From an uncultured Alphaproteobacteria bacterium (lineage in GTDB: Bacteria > Pseudomonadota > Alphaproteobacteria > MPNO01 > UBA2964), in NCBI GenBank assembly GCA_943787225.1, contig CALSLP010000001.1:1152964-1216963 (forward strand): 64,000 nt of DNA. Direction: 5' to 3'. Positions within the stretch are counted from its first letter, which is position 1; each line of letters opens with the position of its first letter. The translations under genes were made by a program, and so were the position numbers. Of the stretch, positions 36,604-45,266 are shown piece by piece. Under the pieces are notes generated by a model. That model saw nothing but the letters and a program-made list of their open reading frames with translations. It was not told the origin of the DNA and searched no databases.

Positions 36604-37794
36604 ATGAGCAATCTTGAGTTAAATATTTCGCGCGTAGAAATTCTTCGCCGCGCTGAAGCCATGGTTCCTGTTTTGCAGGAACGGGCGCGGGAGGCCGAGC
36701 TGGCGCGCTGTGTCCCCGAACAAACCGATCAGGAATTCCGCGATGCCGGGTTCTATCGCATTCTGCAACCGGCAAAGTTGGGCGGGCTTGAGCTGGATTT
36801 TGGCACCCAGACCGAACTTGGGGTGATCCTTTCATCAGGCTGCGCGTCGAGCGGTTGGGTGGCCGCTGTCACTGCCTGTCATGGCTGGTTGCTGGGGATG
36901 TTTCCGCCAAAAGCCCAAGAGGATGTCTGGGGCGACAATCCTGAGGCCTCGGTCGCGTCGTCGTTCCTGGGCTTTGGCCCCAAGGTCGAGCGGGTAGAGG
37001 GTGGACTGCAAATTGATGGACGCTGGGGGTTCTCCAGCGGCGTCAATCATTGCAGCTGGGTTGCCCTTCAGGTCGCAGTACTGCCTGAAAAAGAAGGTGA
37101 CAGGCCGGCGCTTCACTTTGCGCTGGTGCCGCTGGATGAATGCGAAATCATTGATACCTGGCAGACGACCGGGCTCGCCGCGACCGGCAGCAATGATATC
37201 GTTCTCAAGGACGTGTTTGTGCCGGACTATCGGACGGTTGCTTTCATGGCGTTGCGCGGTGGCCCGACACCGGGCAGCGAGATTAATCCCGGCTATCTCT
37301 ATCAAATTCCGCAACGCGCGACCTTCTCGTTTAATCTCGTTGGCAGCGTTATTGGCGCGGCGCGCGGGATGGTGCAGATGCTGATCGATGAAATGAAAAA
37401 GCGGGTGACGGTGGGCGGTGCCAATCTGCAGGAGCTCTCGACTGTGCAGTACCGCATCGCCGAGGCGGAATCCGAAGTGGCGGCGGCCTATGCGCTGATG
37501 GACCGCAACCGGTCCGAGATTATTGCCAACGGCAAAGCCGGGCTAATGCCATCTATGGAAGATCGCGCGCGCTATCGCCGCGACAATGGTTATGCGACGA
37601 AACTTTGTGTGCAGGCCGTTGATCGGGTTTATCCGATCATGGGCGGGCGCGGCATTGTCGCGGGGAATGCGGTCAACCGGGCGTGGCGCGATACCCATGC
37701 CATTGCGCATCACATTGCCCTGACCTGGGATGTTGTTGCCTCCACGGCGGCATCTCTTGCCGTCGGCGGCCCAAACGACGACCCGCTTCTCTAA
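36604..37794 (+). CDS. Acyl-CoA-dehydrogenase-fold flavin monooxygenase (HsaA/PigM-like)
   Basis: The 396-residue protein has the three-domain acyl-CoA dehydrogenase fold: an N-terminal helical domain (RVPEQTDQEFRDAGF-like segment, VPEQTDQEFRDAGFYRILQP), a beta domain (IDGRWGFSSGVNHCSWVALQ, TWQTTGLAATGSNDIVLKDV) and a C-terminal helical domain (YPIMGGRGIVAGNAVNRAWR). The G(W)xFxSGxxHCxW pattern and absence of the catalytic glutamate loop are characteristic of the class D flavin monooxygenases (HsaA, HpaB-like C2 types) that hydroxylate phenols, including secosteroids. A separate flavin reductase is needed, and none is adjacent. I start at ATG 36604; a TTG 12 nt upstream is possible. It may belong to the catabolic theme of the right-hand region. 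Confidence 0.85.
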   Translation: MSNLELNISRVEILRRAEAMVPVLQERAREAELARCVPEQTDQEFRDAGFYRILQPAKLGGLELDFGTQTELGVILSSGCASSGWVAAVTACHGWLLGMFPPKAQEDVWGDNPEASVASSFLGFGPKVERVEGGLQIDGRWGFSSGVNHCSWVALQVAVLPEKEGDRPALHFALVPLDECEIIDTWQTTGLAATGSNDIVLKDVFVPDYRTVAFMALRGGPTPGSEINPGYLYQIPQRATFSFNLVGSVIGAARGMVQMLIDEMKKRVTVGGANLQELSTVQYRIAEAESEVAAAYALMDRNRSEIIANGKAGLMPSMEDRARYRRDNGYATKLCVQAVDRVYPIMGGRGIVAGNAVNRAWRDTHAIAHHIALTWDVVASTAASLAVGGPNDDPLL

Positions 37795-37820
37795 ACGCCT
37801 GCCGTTTCAAGTTAGCCGCT

Positions 37821-38952
37821 TCAGGTCAAAGGTTTGACGATGGTGACATGGCCCATTTTTCGGCCCGTCCGGACGTCCCGTTTGCCGTATAGATGTAAAT
37901 GGGCGTTGGGCATTTCCAGATAATCTGGCGTCTTTTCGATGTCATCGCCGATAAGATTGATCATTTCCGCATCTGCCCAGCGTTTCGGTGTGGTGAGGGG
38001 CAGGCCGCAGATCGCGCGGATGAGCTGTTGGAACTGATCTGTATTGCAGGCATCGATGGTCCAGTGACCGGAATTATGGGGACGCGGTGCCAGCTCATTG
38101 ACCAGGATTTCGCCGGACTCGGGTCAAGAACATCTCGATGGCCAACACACCCTGGATATTGAGCGCATCGGCTATTTTAGTCGCGATAGTGATTGCGGCC
38201 GCGCGGTTCTCTTCGGATATGGTGGCGGGTGCGTGCGTGATGGCGAGGATGTGATTTTTGTGGATGTTTTCGACGACATCAAATGCCGCGATCTGACCTT
38301 TGGCATTTCGCGCAACCACCACTGACATCTCGAGCTCGAACTCAACGATTTCTTCAAGAACGGCACTACCCTCAGCGTCACCTGCGCCGAATAATTGTGC
38401 CCAGATATTTTCTGCATCCTGGAAATGCTCTTTGCCGTCCAGGCGAAACTGCCCCTTACCGTCATACCCGGCGAAGGCGGTTTTCAATATCCCGGCGCGC
38501 CAGCCGTTTTCGTAGGCTTCCTGGATTTGATTGGGCGATGTAATCGCCAGCCAGGTTGTCGTCGCAACGCCGATCTCGTTGAGAAAGGTTTTTTCCGCGA
38601 CCCTGTCCTGGCAAATCTCGAAAACGCGGACGCCGGGATGGAGCGGGGCAAATGCTGCGACGCATTTCAGAGTATCGGCCGGCACATGCTCTATTTCACA
38701 GGTGATGACATCGACCGATTTTGCAAAGGCTTCCAGCGCTGGCACATCATCAAATGCCGCGCAGGTATGCCACTTGCTTACTTCCGCCGCCGGTGATTCC
38801 GGGTCAGGGCAGAAAATATGACAGCTATATCCCATCCGTGATGCAGCAATGGCCGCCATTCGGCCCAGTTGACCGCCACCCATAATGCCGATGACACTGC
38901 CGCGCGGCAGTTCCTGAGCGGAAGTTTCCGAAATCTCTGAAGTTTCTAGCAT
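37821..38952 (-). CDS. purK: N5-carboxyaminoimidazole ribonucleotide synthase, frameshifted near 38121
   Basis: PurK carboxylates AIR using ATP and bicarbonate in purine synthesis. The ATP-grasp enzyme begins near [20 protein letters not shown] and contains [27 protein letters not shown] and [15 protein letters not shown]. There the frame breaks through an apparent extra C at about 38121. The other frame continues [37 protein letters not shown] and ends VTIVKPLT at 37821. The corrected protein is about 377 residues, normal. It overlaps the purE stop by 7 nt. As in the other split genes I take the break to be a sequence error. Confidence 0.94.
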
Positions 38953-39506
38953 GGGAATTCAGGAACCGCCTCTGATTGCCGTTGCCGCCAGCCTGCCAGC
39001 CGCTCCGCAAGCTCGGTATCCGTGATCGAAAGAATTTGCGCGGCCAGTAATCCTGCATTGATGGCGCCGGGCTTGCCAATTGCCAAGGTGCCAACCGGAA
39101 TCCCGCCGGGCATTTGAACGATGGAGAGCAAACTGTCCTGGCCCTTTAAGGACTGGCTTTCGATTGGCACCCCGAGCACGGGAAGGGTTGTCATCGCGGC
39201 GGTCATCCCCGGTAGATGCGCGGCACCTCCGGCGCCGGCGATGATAACGGCCAGCCCCCGGTCCCGCGCAGAGCGCGCATACTCATAGAGCCGGTCCGGT
39301 GTACGATGCGCTGAAACCACCCGGCATTCGTGAGGGACATCGAGTTCCGCTAGGATCTTCGCAGCATGTTCCATCGTCGGCCAATCGGACGTACTTCCCA
39401 TTATAATGCCGACGCGGGCAGTGCCTGTTAGGGGCGCGTCACTTTCAGGATTTTCGGACACTTGAGACCTCTTCCGTGGATAGGTGCCCTGTTTTATACG
39501 GCTCAT
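38946..39506 (-). CDS. purE: N5-CAIR mutase (class I PurE)
   Basis: PurE moves the carboxylate of N5-CAIR to give CAIR. The core is intact: [73 protein letters not shown] and [17 protein letters not shown]. These include the active-site Ser/Asp/His residues of class I enzymes. The annotated 186 residues include a basic N-terminal extension; a GTG at 39461 (VSENPESD) would give a more usual 171. It is followed by purK with a 7-nt overlap, so the pair is one operon. Confidence 0.95.
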   Translation of the reverse strand: MSRIKQGTYPRKRSQVSENPESDAPLTGTARVGIIMGSTSDWPTMEHAAKILAELDVPHECRVVSAHRTPDRLYEYARSARDRGLAVIIAGAGGAAHLPGMTAAMTTLPVLGVPIESQSLKGQDSLLSIVQMPGGIPVGTLAIGKPGAINAGLLAAQILSITDTELAERLAGWRQRQSEAVPEFPC

Positions 39507-39552
39507 TTATAATTGTGGAAATTGATAATTATAAATTTATCCGTGAAACGGC

Positions 39553-40272
39553 CTAAAGCGGCCGGTGGAACGTTAATTCTCCGAATGGCGGTTGGGCTTC
39601 TGTCGCGAGCGTTTTGATAAAGGCACGGTATGGCCTTTGCCAGGACCGGCATGTCAATATTTGAAAGATCCGCAAACGGAGACTCTGATTGTGCTCGGGA
39701 TAGTCGATTTCCTCGAACCCGTAATATTGTTGGAGCAATTTGATTGCTTTTCGGACTGACACCATCTGGCTATCGTCAAATGCAATAGCACCGCCCTGTT
39801 TCAGGATCTGATTTGCGAGATAAATTTCGAAGGCCAGGTGGTCGAATGTTTTCCAGCCATCGATAAAGATGAAATCAAATTTTTCGTTGGAAAGAAATTT
39901 CCGAGGGAGGGCCTGGTTACTGTTTTCCTGGATCAAATCGTGAGTGTTGGCATATCCTGCGTCTCGTAACATTTTCATACCGGGCGCAACTGCGTCATCA
40001 CCATCGATGCAAATTGACGTCACATGTCCGCTATGTATTGCGACAGCGTCGCACATGTAGAGCGCTGAGCTTCCCGTATAAAAACCGACCTCTAAACAGT
40101 TTTTGTATCCATGTTTCCGGATTAGAGAGAATAACAAATCGCCCTCTTCGTCTGGACAGTAGGGCTGGCCGCTGTTTCTAACGGCATTGATTATTTCCCG
40201 AACGTTGGCCGTTTCAGCCAGGGCCTCATATTGAAGAATTTTTTTGAGCCAATTTTTTACACTATCCAGCAT
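39553..40272 (-). CDS. Class I SAM-dependent methyltransferase (Methyltransf_24 type)
   Basis: The 239-residue protein has the Rossmann methyltransferase motifs: motif I CLEVGFYTGSSALYMCDA, an acidic ribose-binding stretch (SICIDGDDAV), and post-I FDFIFIDGWKTFDHLAFEIY followed by LKQGGAIAFDDSQ. Such Methyltransf_24 proteins often act on sugars or small molecules beside glycosyltransferase loci, but the substrate here is unknown. It follows purE in the opposite order on the same strand (46 bp apart) and has a 220-bp upstream gap (40273-40492) in which I see no gene or strong signal. Confidence 0.85.
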   Translation of the reverse strand: MLDSVKNWLKKILQYEALAETANVREIINAVRNSGQPYCPDEEGDLLFSLIRKHGYKNCLEVGFYTGSSALYMCDAVAIHSGHVTSICIDGDDAVAPGMKMLRDAGYANTHDLIQENSNQALPRKFLSNEKFDFIFIDGWKTFDHLAFEIYLANQILKQGGAIAFDDSQMVSVRKAIKLLQQYYGFEEIDYPEHNQSLRLRIFQILTCRSWQRPYRAFIKTLATEAQPPFGELTFHRPL

Positions 40273-40492
40273 GTTGAGTTACTTAAAATCCTCTCATTAT
40301 CGCGAAGGTGATCATCCATTTTGATTCTTCCCTAACAGAATCGCAGGACTATTTCGACGTCTCTCTTCATTGGTCTGGTCGAATTTAGGTTCATCAAGTT
40401 CAATAAGGGCGGCAAAATTCCCTCACCGGATAGCCTTGTTTGCAAATTAATGAGATTATCATTTCAACGATAATTCTTTAGGGAGCGAGACT

Positions 40493-42187
40493 ATGAGAAA
40501 TACGCTGGATGGCGGCGAGGCAATCGTTGAGGCCTGCCGCAAGCTTGAATGTAAATATATCCTGTCATCGCCGGGCACTGAATGGGCGCCGGTCTGGGAA
40601 GCGATGGCCAATCAGCAACAGGCGGGCACGCCCGGTCCGGTGCTGATGGATGTCTGGCACGAGACTCTCGCTGTCGATATTGCCATGGGCTACACGATGG
40701 TCACCGGTGAGATGCAGATGGTTCTGCTGCATGCCGGGGCCGGGTTGTTGCAGGGTAATATGGGCATCCATGGCGCGTTCTGTGCCGGTGTGCCGATGGT
40801 GGTGATTTCCGGCGAGTCGATGACCTATGGCGAACAGCCTGGTTTCGACCCCGGTGCTCAGTGGATTAACAATCTCAGCATCGTTGGTGGCACGACCCGG
40901 CTGGCCGAACCGATTGTGAAATATTCCAACGTCGCGGGCAGCCCTTACACGGTTTATGAGACCATCATCCGGGCCGGTGAAATTGCCCAGCGCGCGCCGA
41001 CCGGCCCGACTTATTTGTCCGTCTCCACCGAGACGCTGATGGATGAATGGAATTTGCCCGACAACGCCCGCGCGATTCCGGCCGCGCCCCGGATGCTGAC
41101 GGCGCCGGAAGATATTGAAAAGCTTACCGAGCAGCTGGCCTCGGCCAAGATGCCGATCGTGCTGACAGAAGCCGCCGGGCAGGATGTTGAGGCCTATCAG
41201 GCGCTGCTGGATCTCTGCGAGGAGCTGGCCTTGCCGGTTGTCGAAAATCCGGGCGCGTTGTTCTCGAACTTCCCCAAGGATCATCCCCTGCATCAGGGCC
41301 ACAACTTTAAACAGTTCTGGGATGATGTTGACCTGGTGATGGTCATCCGGATGCGTGCGCCCTGGTATCCGCCGAGTGATCGACCACCAAATGCCACGAT
41401 CGCCATCATCGATGAAGATCCGCATCGCGTCTCAATGGTTTATCAAAGCCATCAGGCGGATATGTATCTTGAAGGTAATGTCGCTCAAACGTTGCGTGAT
41501 GTGGCGACCGCGATGCGGGATCGCGGCATTGATGAAGACGCCGTTGCGGCACGCCGCGCGGCTTGCACTGAACGGCATAACGCTCTCATGGCGAAACGGG
41601 CTGCGGAACACGCCGAAGCCCGCAAGAGCACACCGATTGATCCGGTGTGGCTGTGCGCCTGTATCGGTGAGGTGATGCCCAAGGGCACGACCTATGTCGA
41701 TGAGGTAACGACCCATACCGGGCTCGTGCGTCAGCATCTTATGTGGAATGAACCGCAGGCGATCTTCAGCCGTCAGGGCGGTCTCGGCCAGGGGCTTGGC
41801 CTTTCACTGGGCGTCAAGCTCGCCAAGCCGGACTCACCGGTTGTCACCATCATTGGCGATGGCGCGTTTCTCTATAACCCGGTGCTGCAGGCCCTCGGCG
41901 CGTCACGCGACTTCAAGCTGCCGATCATGGCGGTGATCTTCAACAATACGAAGTATTCCGCGATGCAGGGCATGCATCTCAAGATGTATCCCGACGGGAT
42001 TGCGGTCGATACTGATGTGTTCCATGGCACGCATATCAACGCGCCGGACTTCACCAAAGTCGCCGAATCATTTGGGGCTTATGGCGAGCGGGTCGAAGAT
42101 CCCGAACAGGTGCAGCAGGCTCTGAGAAATGGTCTGAAGGCGATGGAAGAAGGCCGCAGCGCGATCATCGACGTCGCGATTAAATAA
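40493..42187 (+). CDS. Thiamine-diphosphate-dependent enzyme (acetolactate synthase / benzoylformate decarboxylase family)
   Basis: The 564-residue protein has the three ThDP-enzyme domains. The PYR domain begins GEAIVEACRKLECKYILSSP and holds the activating glutamate in DVWHETLAVDIAMGY. The central domain contains MPIVLTEAAGQD. The PP domain carries the Mg/ThDP motif GDGAFLYNPVLQALG ... VIFNN. A non-canonical central domain and no visible FAD site features argue against a true biosynthetic acetolactate synthase; a 2-oxoacid decarboxylase, ligase or sulfoacetaldehyde-type lyase is possible. A convergent TauE-like exporter follows after a terminator. A good GGGAG ribosome site lies before the ATG. 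Confidence 0.85.
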   Translation: MRNTLDGGEAIVEACRKLECKYILSSPGTEWAPVWEAMANQQQAGTPGPVLMDVWHETLAVDIAMGYTMVTGEMQMVLLHAGAGLLQGNMGIHGAFCAGVPMVVISGESMTYGEQPGFDPGAQWINNLSIVGGTTRLAEPIVKYSNVAGSPYTVYETIIRAGEIAQRAPTGPTYLSVSTETLMDEWNLPDNARAIPAAPRMLTAPEDIEKLTEQLASAKMPIVLTEAAGQDVEAYQALLDLCEELALPVVENPGALFSNFPKDHPLHQGHNFKQFWDDVDLVMVIRMRAPWYPPSDRPPNATIAIIDEDPHRVSMVYQSHQADMYLEGNVAQTLRDVATAMRDRGIDEDAVAARRAACTERHNALMAKRAAEHAEARKSTPIDPVWLCACIGEVMPKGTTYVDEVTTHTGLVRQHLMWNEPQAIFSRQGGLGQGLGLSLGVKLAKPDSPVVTIIGDGAFLYNPVLQALGASRDFKLPIMAVIFNNTKYSAMQGMHLKMYPDGIAVDTDVFHGTHINAPDFTKVAESFGAYGERVEDPEQVQQALRNGLKAMEEGRSAIIDVAIK

Positions 42188-42208
42188 AGTCTTTGGCGTT
42201 TAAATCAG

Positions 42209-42240
42209 AACCCCCGCATCGGAAACGGTGCGGGGTTTTC
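42209..42240 (+). terminator. Rho-independent terminator after the ThDP enzyme gene
   Basis: CCCCGCATC-GGAAAC-GGTGCGGGG makes a 9-bp stem with one G-T pair and is followed by TTTTC. It lies 23 bp after the stop codon. Confidence 0.85.
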
Positions 42241-42275
42241 TGTATCTAAAATCCCATCACTAAAACCCAAAGGCT

Positions 42276-43016
42276 TTATAAATTAGGCGGAGCGCCTAGC
42301 AGCGTGCAGATCGTCTTAAAGATCACCCGGAAGTTCCGCTCTTTGATGTGGTTGAGCGCTTTGCTGCCGACATAGCTCGCGCCAATTGCGGCGGCGATCA
42401 TGCACAGCATCAGCGGTAGATAGTCCGCCAGCGCGAAACCGATAAACCCGAACGCGCCGAGCTTCATAATATGCACCAGCGCCATCAGCGTTGAGAAGGT
42501 GGCGACATGGTTGCGGCGGTCGGGGGCTTCGCTGGCGACGAAAGGCGCGACCAGAGAGCCTGTGGCGCTGATAAAAACACCGAGGAAGGTGGCGCAGAAA
42601 CCGACAACGGCGAACCGGTTGCGCTGTCCGCCGATCTGGCCGAGCGATGGCATCCACAAAAAGACCAGGACCGACGCCCCAAGGAGACCCTGAAGCACGG
42701 CGACGGGGACCTGGATAAAGACATTGGCCCCGGCGATGGCGCCGATAATGCCGCCGATAACGAAGGGCAGCACCACGGGCCGCATGATATATTTCCACAT
42801 AAAGACGGTGCGGCTCATATTGCCGCCCATCTGAACAACGGTATGGAGCGGAATAGAGATCACGGGCGGGAAAATCGTGGCGAGGGCGACCATCATAAGC
42901 AGCCCACCAGCCGCGCCGGTGGCGATGCCAACAAACGCTGTGAAGGCGGCGAAAAAGGTCAGGCCCCAAAACATCCAGATATCGACGTCGGGCACGCCCC
43001 AAAAACCTGCTTCCAT
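42276..43016 (-). CDS. TauE/SafE family membrane transporter
   Basis: The 246-residue protein has about seven hydrophobic helices and the glycine-rich family pattern near the start (FVGIATGAAGGLLMMVALAT) and middle (VIGGIIGAIAGANVFIQVPV). Members export sulfite, sulfoacetate or similar organic anions, or are of unknown substrate. It is convergent with the ThDP enzyme and divergent from an EamA transporter, so its physiological link to either is only suggestive. Confidence 0.85.
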   Translation of the reverse strand: MEAGFWGVPDVDIWMFWGLTFFAAFTAFVGIATGAAGGLLMMVALATIFPPVISIPLHTVVQMGGNMSRTVFMWKYIMRPVVLPFVIGGIIGAIAGANVFIQVPVAVLQGLLGASVLVFLWMPSLGQIGGQRNRFAVVGFCATFLGVFISATGSLVAPFVASEAPDRRNHVATFSTLMALVHIMKLGAFGFIGFALADYLPLMLCMIAAAIGASYVGSKALNHIKERNFRVIFKTICTLLGAPPNL

Positions 43017-43262
43017 AATTCTCTACTCTTTTCTTGGCCAAGCCGTTTGCAGCCCCTGTCGCAGATAACAGGGAATTGACAATTGACGGTGAAATTCTAT
43101 GTCCCGGACGGGTACGACAAGAATAATACCATTGCCGATCCACTGTGACTACGGAGGGACGCCCCCCCCACCCCTTGCCCGGGCGTGAGTGAATCTGTAG
43201 ACCATTTATACCGCGCGGCGTGATGTCTCTGCGCATCGCATCTCGCCCGGTTTAAAATCTTT

Positions 43263-44153
43263 ATGACCCAGATTGATCGCCCCCAGAATATTCGCCTCGG
43301 TATTGTCCTGATGATGATGGGGCTGGCGCTGTTTACCGGTGGTGAGGCCGTTGTCAAAACGCTGGCCCCCAAATACGACGTTACGCAGATCGTCTGGTCA
43401 CGGTATGTGTTTCATGCGCTGGTGACGTTCGTTCTGTTTTCCCGGTCCGGCATTTTCAAACTTGCGAAAACCACGCGCCCCTGGCTGCATATTTCGCGGT
43501 CGGCTCTGATGTTGATGGCGACGAGCCTGTTCTTTTTTGCGCTGGGTTATCTGCCATTGGCGGACGCGGTGGCGATTCATTTTATCGCCCCGATCCTGAT
43601 TACCGCCTTTTCCATTCCGATTCTAAAAGAACAGGTCGGTTGGCGGCGCTGGGCGGCGATCTTTGTTGGTTTCATCGGGGCCCTTATCATTATCCGGCCT
43701 GGCGGCGGCGGAACGCACTGGGCAGCTTTGCTACCGCTTGGCTCAGCGGTTTGTTACGCCATCTATCAAATCCTGACGCGGATCGCTTCGAAAACGGACA
43801 GCACGCAAACCAGCCTGTTCTGGACGTCGGTGTTTGGTGTTGGGGTGACGTCTTTGTTTGTGCCGTTCGTCTGGATTACGCCGACACCAGTCGAATGGCT
43901 TCTGATGGCGGGCCTCGGCGGCATGTATGGCGTTGGCCATTATTTGCTGATCCGTGGCCTAGAGATGGCGCCAGCGTCGCGGCTATCACCGTTTCTCTAT
44001 ACCCAGATCATATGGGCGACACTGTTTGGCGTGATCTTCTTTGGACAATTCCCTGACGGGCTCACGATTGCGGGCGCGGCGGTGGTGATCGCCAGCGGGC
44101 TCTATATCTGGTGGCGTGAAAGCGCCAGGACAGAAAAACCGTCCGCCGACTAA
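43263..44153 (+). CDS. EamA/DMT family transporter
   Basis: The 296-residue protein contains ten predicted membrane helices in two EamA repeats. The first contains ALFTGGEAVVKTLAPKYDVT to the PLADAVAIHFIAPILITAF motif. The second contains GSAVCYAIYQILTRIASKTD to LIRGLEMAPASRLSPFLYTQ. Such RhaT/RarD-like proteins move metabolites such as amino acids or S-adenosylmethionine; the substrate is unknown. It ends 2 bp before the convergent ene-reductase gene. A second, frameshifted EamA gene lies at 46558. Confidence 0.88.
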   Translation: MTQIDRPQNIRLGIVLMMMGLALFTGGEAVVKTLAPKYDVTQIVWSRYVFHALVTFVLFSRSGIFKLAKTTRPWLHISRSALMLMATSLFFFALGYLPLADAVAIHFIAPILITAFSIPILKEQVGWRRWAAIFVGFIGALIIIRPGGGGTHWAALLPLGSAVCYAIYQILTRIASKTDSTQTSLFWTSVFGVGVTSLFVPFVWITPTPVEWLLMAGLGGMYGVGHYLLIRGLEMAPASRLSPFLYTQIIWATLFGVIFFGQFPDGLTIAGAAVVIASGLYIWWRESARTEKPSAD

Positions 44154-44154
44154 A

Positions 44155-45222
44155 TCACAGCTTGGACCGAAAGCCACCGCCACGGCCATATTCATTCGGC
44201 CAGGGGTAGTCGTAACCAATTTCGCGCGCGATATGGCGGGTCAGATAGGGGTCATACATATGGCCGCGTCCGACGACGCAGAAATCGGCCCGACCATTGC
44301 TGATGATGTCATTCATCTGCTCGCCCGTTTCTATATTACCGACCGCCATCGTCGCCATGCCGGCATCGGCGCGGATGCGCTCGGCGAAGGGCACCTGAAA
44401 CATTGATGTATCGGGTGGGCGTTTATTGGTCACCATGCCGCTGGAAACATCCATGGCATCGGCACCGGCGGCCTTGAACATCTTGGCGATTTCAACCGCG
44501 TCTTCTATTTCATGTCCGCCTTCTTCCCAATCGACGGCAGAAATCCGCACGACGATAGGCTTGTCTTCGGGCCAGGCTTTGCGCACTTCGGCAAAAATCT
44601 TGAGCGGCAGCAGCATACGGTTTTCCAATGGACCGCCAAGCTCATCATTGCGGTGATTGCTGAGTGGTGAGATGAAGCTCGACATCAAATAACCATGCGC
44701 ACAGTGGAAGTTGAGGACGTCAAACCCGGCTTCTTCAGCGCGTTCGGTCGCGCGTTTGTAGAGCCCCGGCAGGGCGGTGATTTCTTCGTCGGTGATGACG
44801 CGCGGCGTGCGGGCGCGCTCTGATACCGGAATCGCTGTGGGGGCGACGATATCAAATCCATATTCCATCTGGGCGTCCGTGCCGCGCTGCCAGCTCAGCC
44901 CGGTATCGCCTTTGCGCCCGGCATGACCGAGCTGTAAGCCAATTTTGCTGTCGGTATTTTCGTGGACAAAATCGACGACTCGCTTCCAGGGCTCGATGTG
45001 CTTGTCATCCCAGATACCGGCGTCGCGGATCGATATGCGGCCATCGGGATGTACAGCGGACATTTCGGCGATCACCAACCCGGCACCGCCCATGGCGCGG
45101 CTCCCCAGATGAACGACATGCCAGTCACCGACGACGCCGTCTTCGGCTGAGTACATACAAAGCGGAGACATCACCACGCGATTGATCATCTCCACGCCCC
45201 GTAGCTTATAGGGCGTAAACAT
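44155..45222 (-). CDS. NADH:flavin oxidoreductase (old yellow enzyme family), copy 1
   Basis: The 355-residue TIM-barrel flavoprotein starts MFTPYKLRGVEMINRVVMSP. It has the GLQLGHAGRKGD segment, the substrate-binding pair in FHCAHGYLMSSFISPLSN (HxxH/N type) and the FMN phosphate region FCVVGRGHMYDPYLTRHIAR. The family reduces activated C=C bonds or acts as a C-terminal module of CoA-linked monooxygenases. Upstream, MATQP-AAETEIPP would align with the paralogue if one extra base at about 45249 were removed, so the true start may be at about 45260. It is followed by nothing on this strand and preceded at 45 bp by copy 2. Confidence 0.88.
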   Translation of the reverse strand: MFTPYKLRGVEMINRVVMSPLCMYSAEDGVVGDWHVVHLGSRAMGGAGLVIAEMSAVHPDGRISIRDAGIWDDKHIEPWKRVVDFVHENTDSKIGLQLGHAGRKGDTGLSWQRGTDAQMEYGFDIVAPTAIPVSERARTPRVITDEEITALPGLYKRATERAEEAGFDVLNFHCAHGYLMSSFISPLSNHRNDELGGPLENRMLLPLKIFAEVRKAWPEDKPIVVRISAVDWEEGGHEIEDAVEIAKMFKAAGADAMDVSSGMVTNKRPPDTSMFQVPFAERIRADAGMATMAVGNIETGEQMNDIISNGRADFCVVGRGHMYDPYLTRHIAREIGYDYPWPNEYGRGGGFRSKL

Positions 45223-45266
45223 CGGTGGAATTTCGGTCTCGGCTGCAGGGTTGGGTCGCCATGGGA

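Noticed and set aside
36366-36617. Open frame of 83 codons upstream of the flavin monooxygenase-like gene
   Set aside because: Runs through the strong hairpin, has no ribosome site or family resemblance and overlaps the next gene start.
40565-41425. Minus-strand open frame of 286 codons inside the ThDP enzyme gene
   Set aside because: Antisense to a clearly conserved enzyme; rich in Arg/His/Gly as antisense shadows are.
42316-43236. Long arginine-rich open frame (306 codons) opposite the TauE-like gene
   Set aside because: A frame-shifted shadow of the TauE gene on the same strand; composition is typical of a GC-rich shadow and no domain is recognisable.
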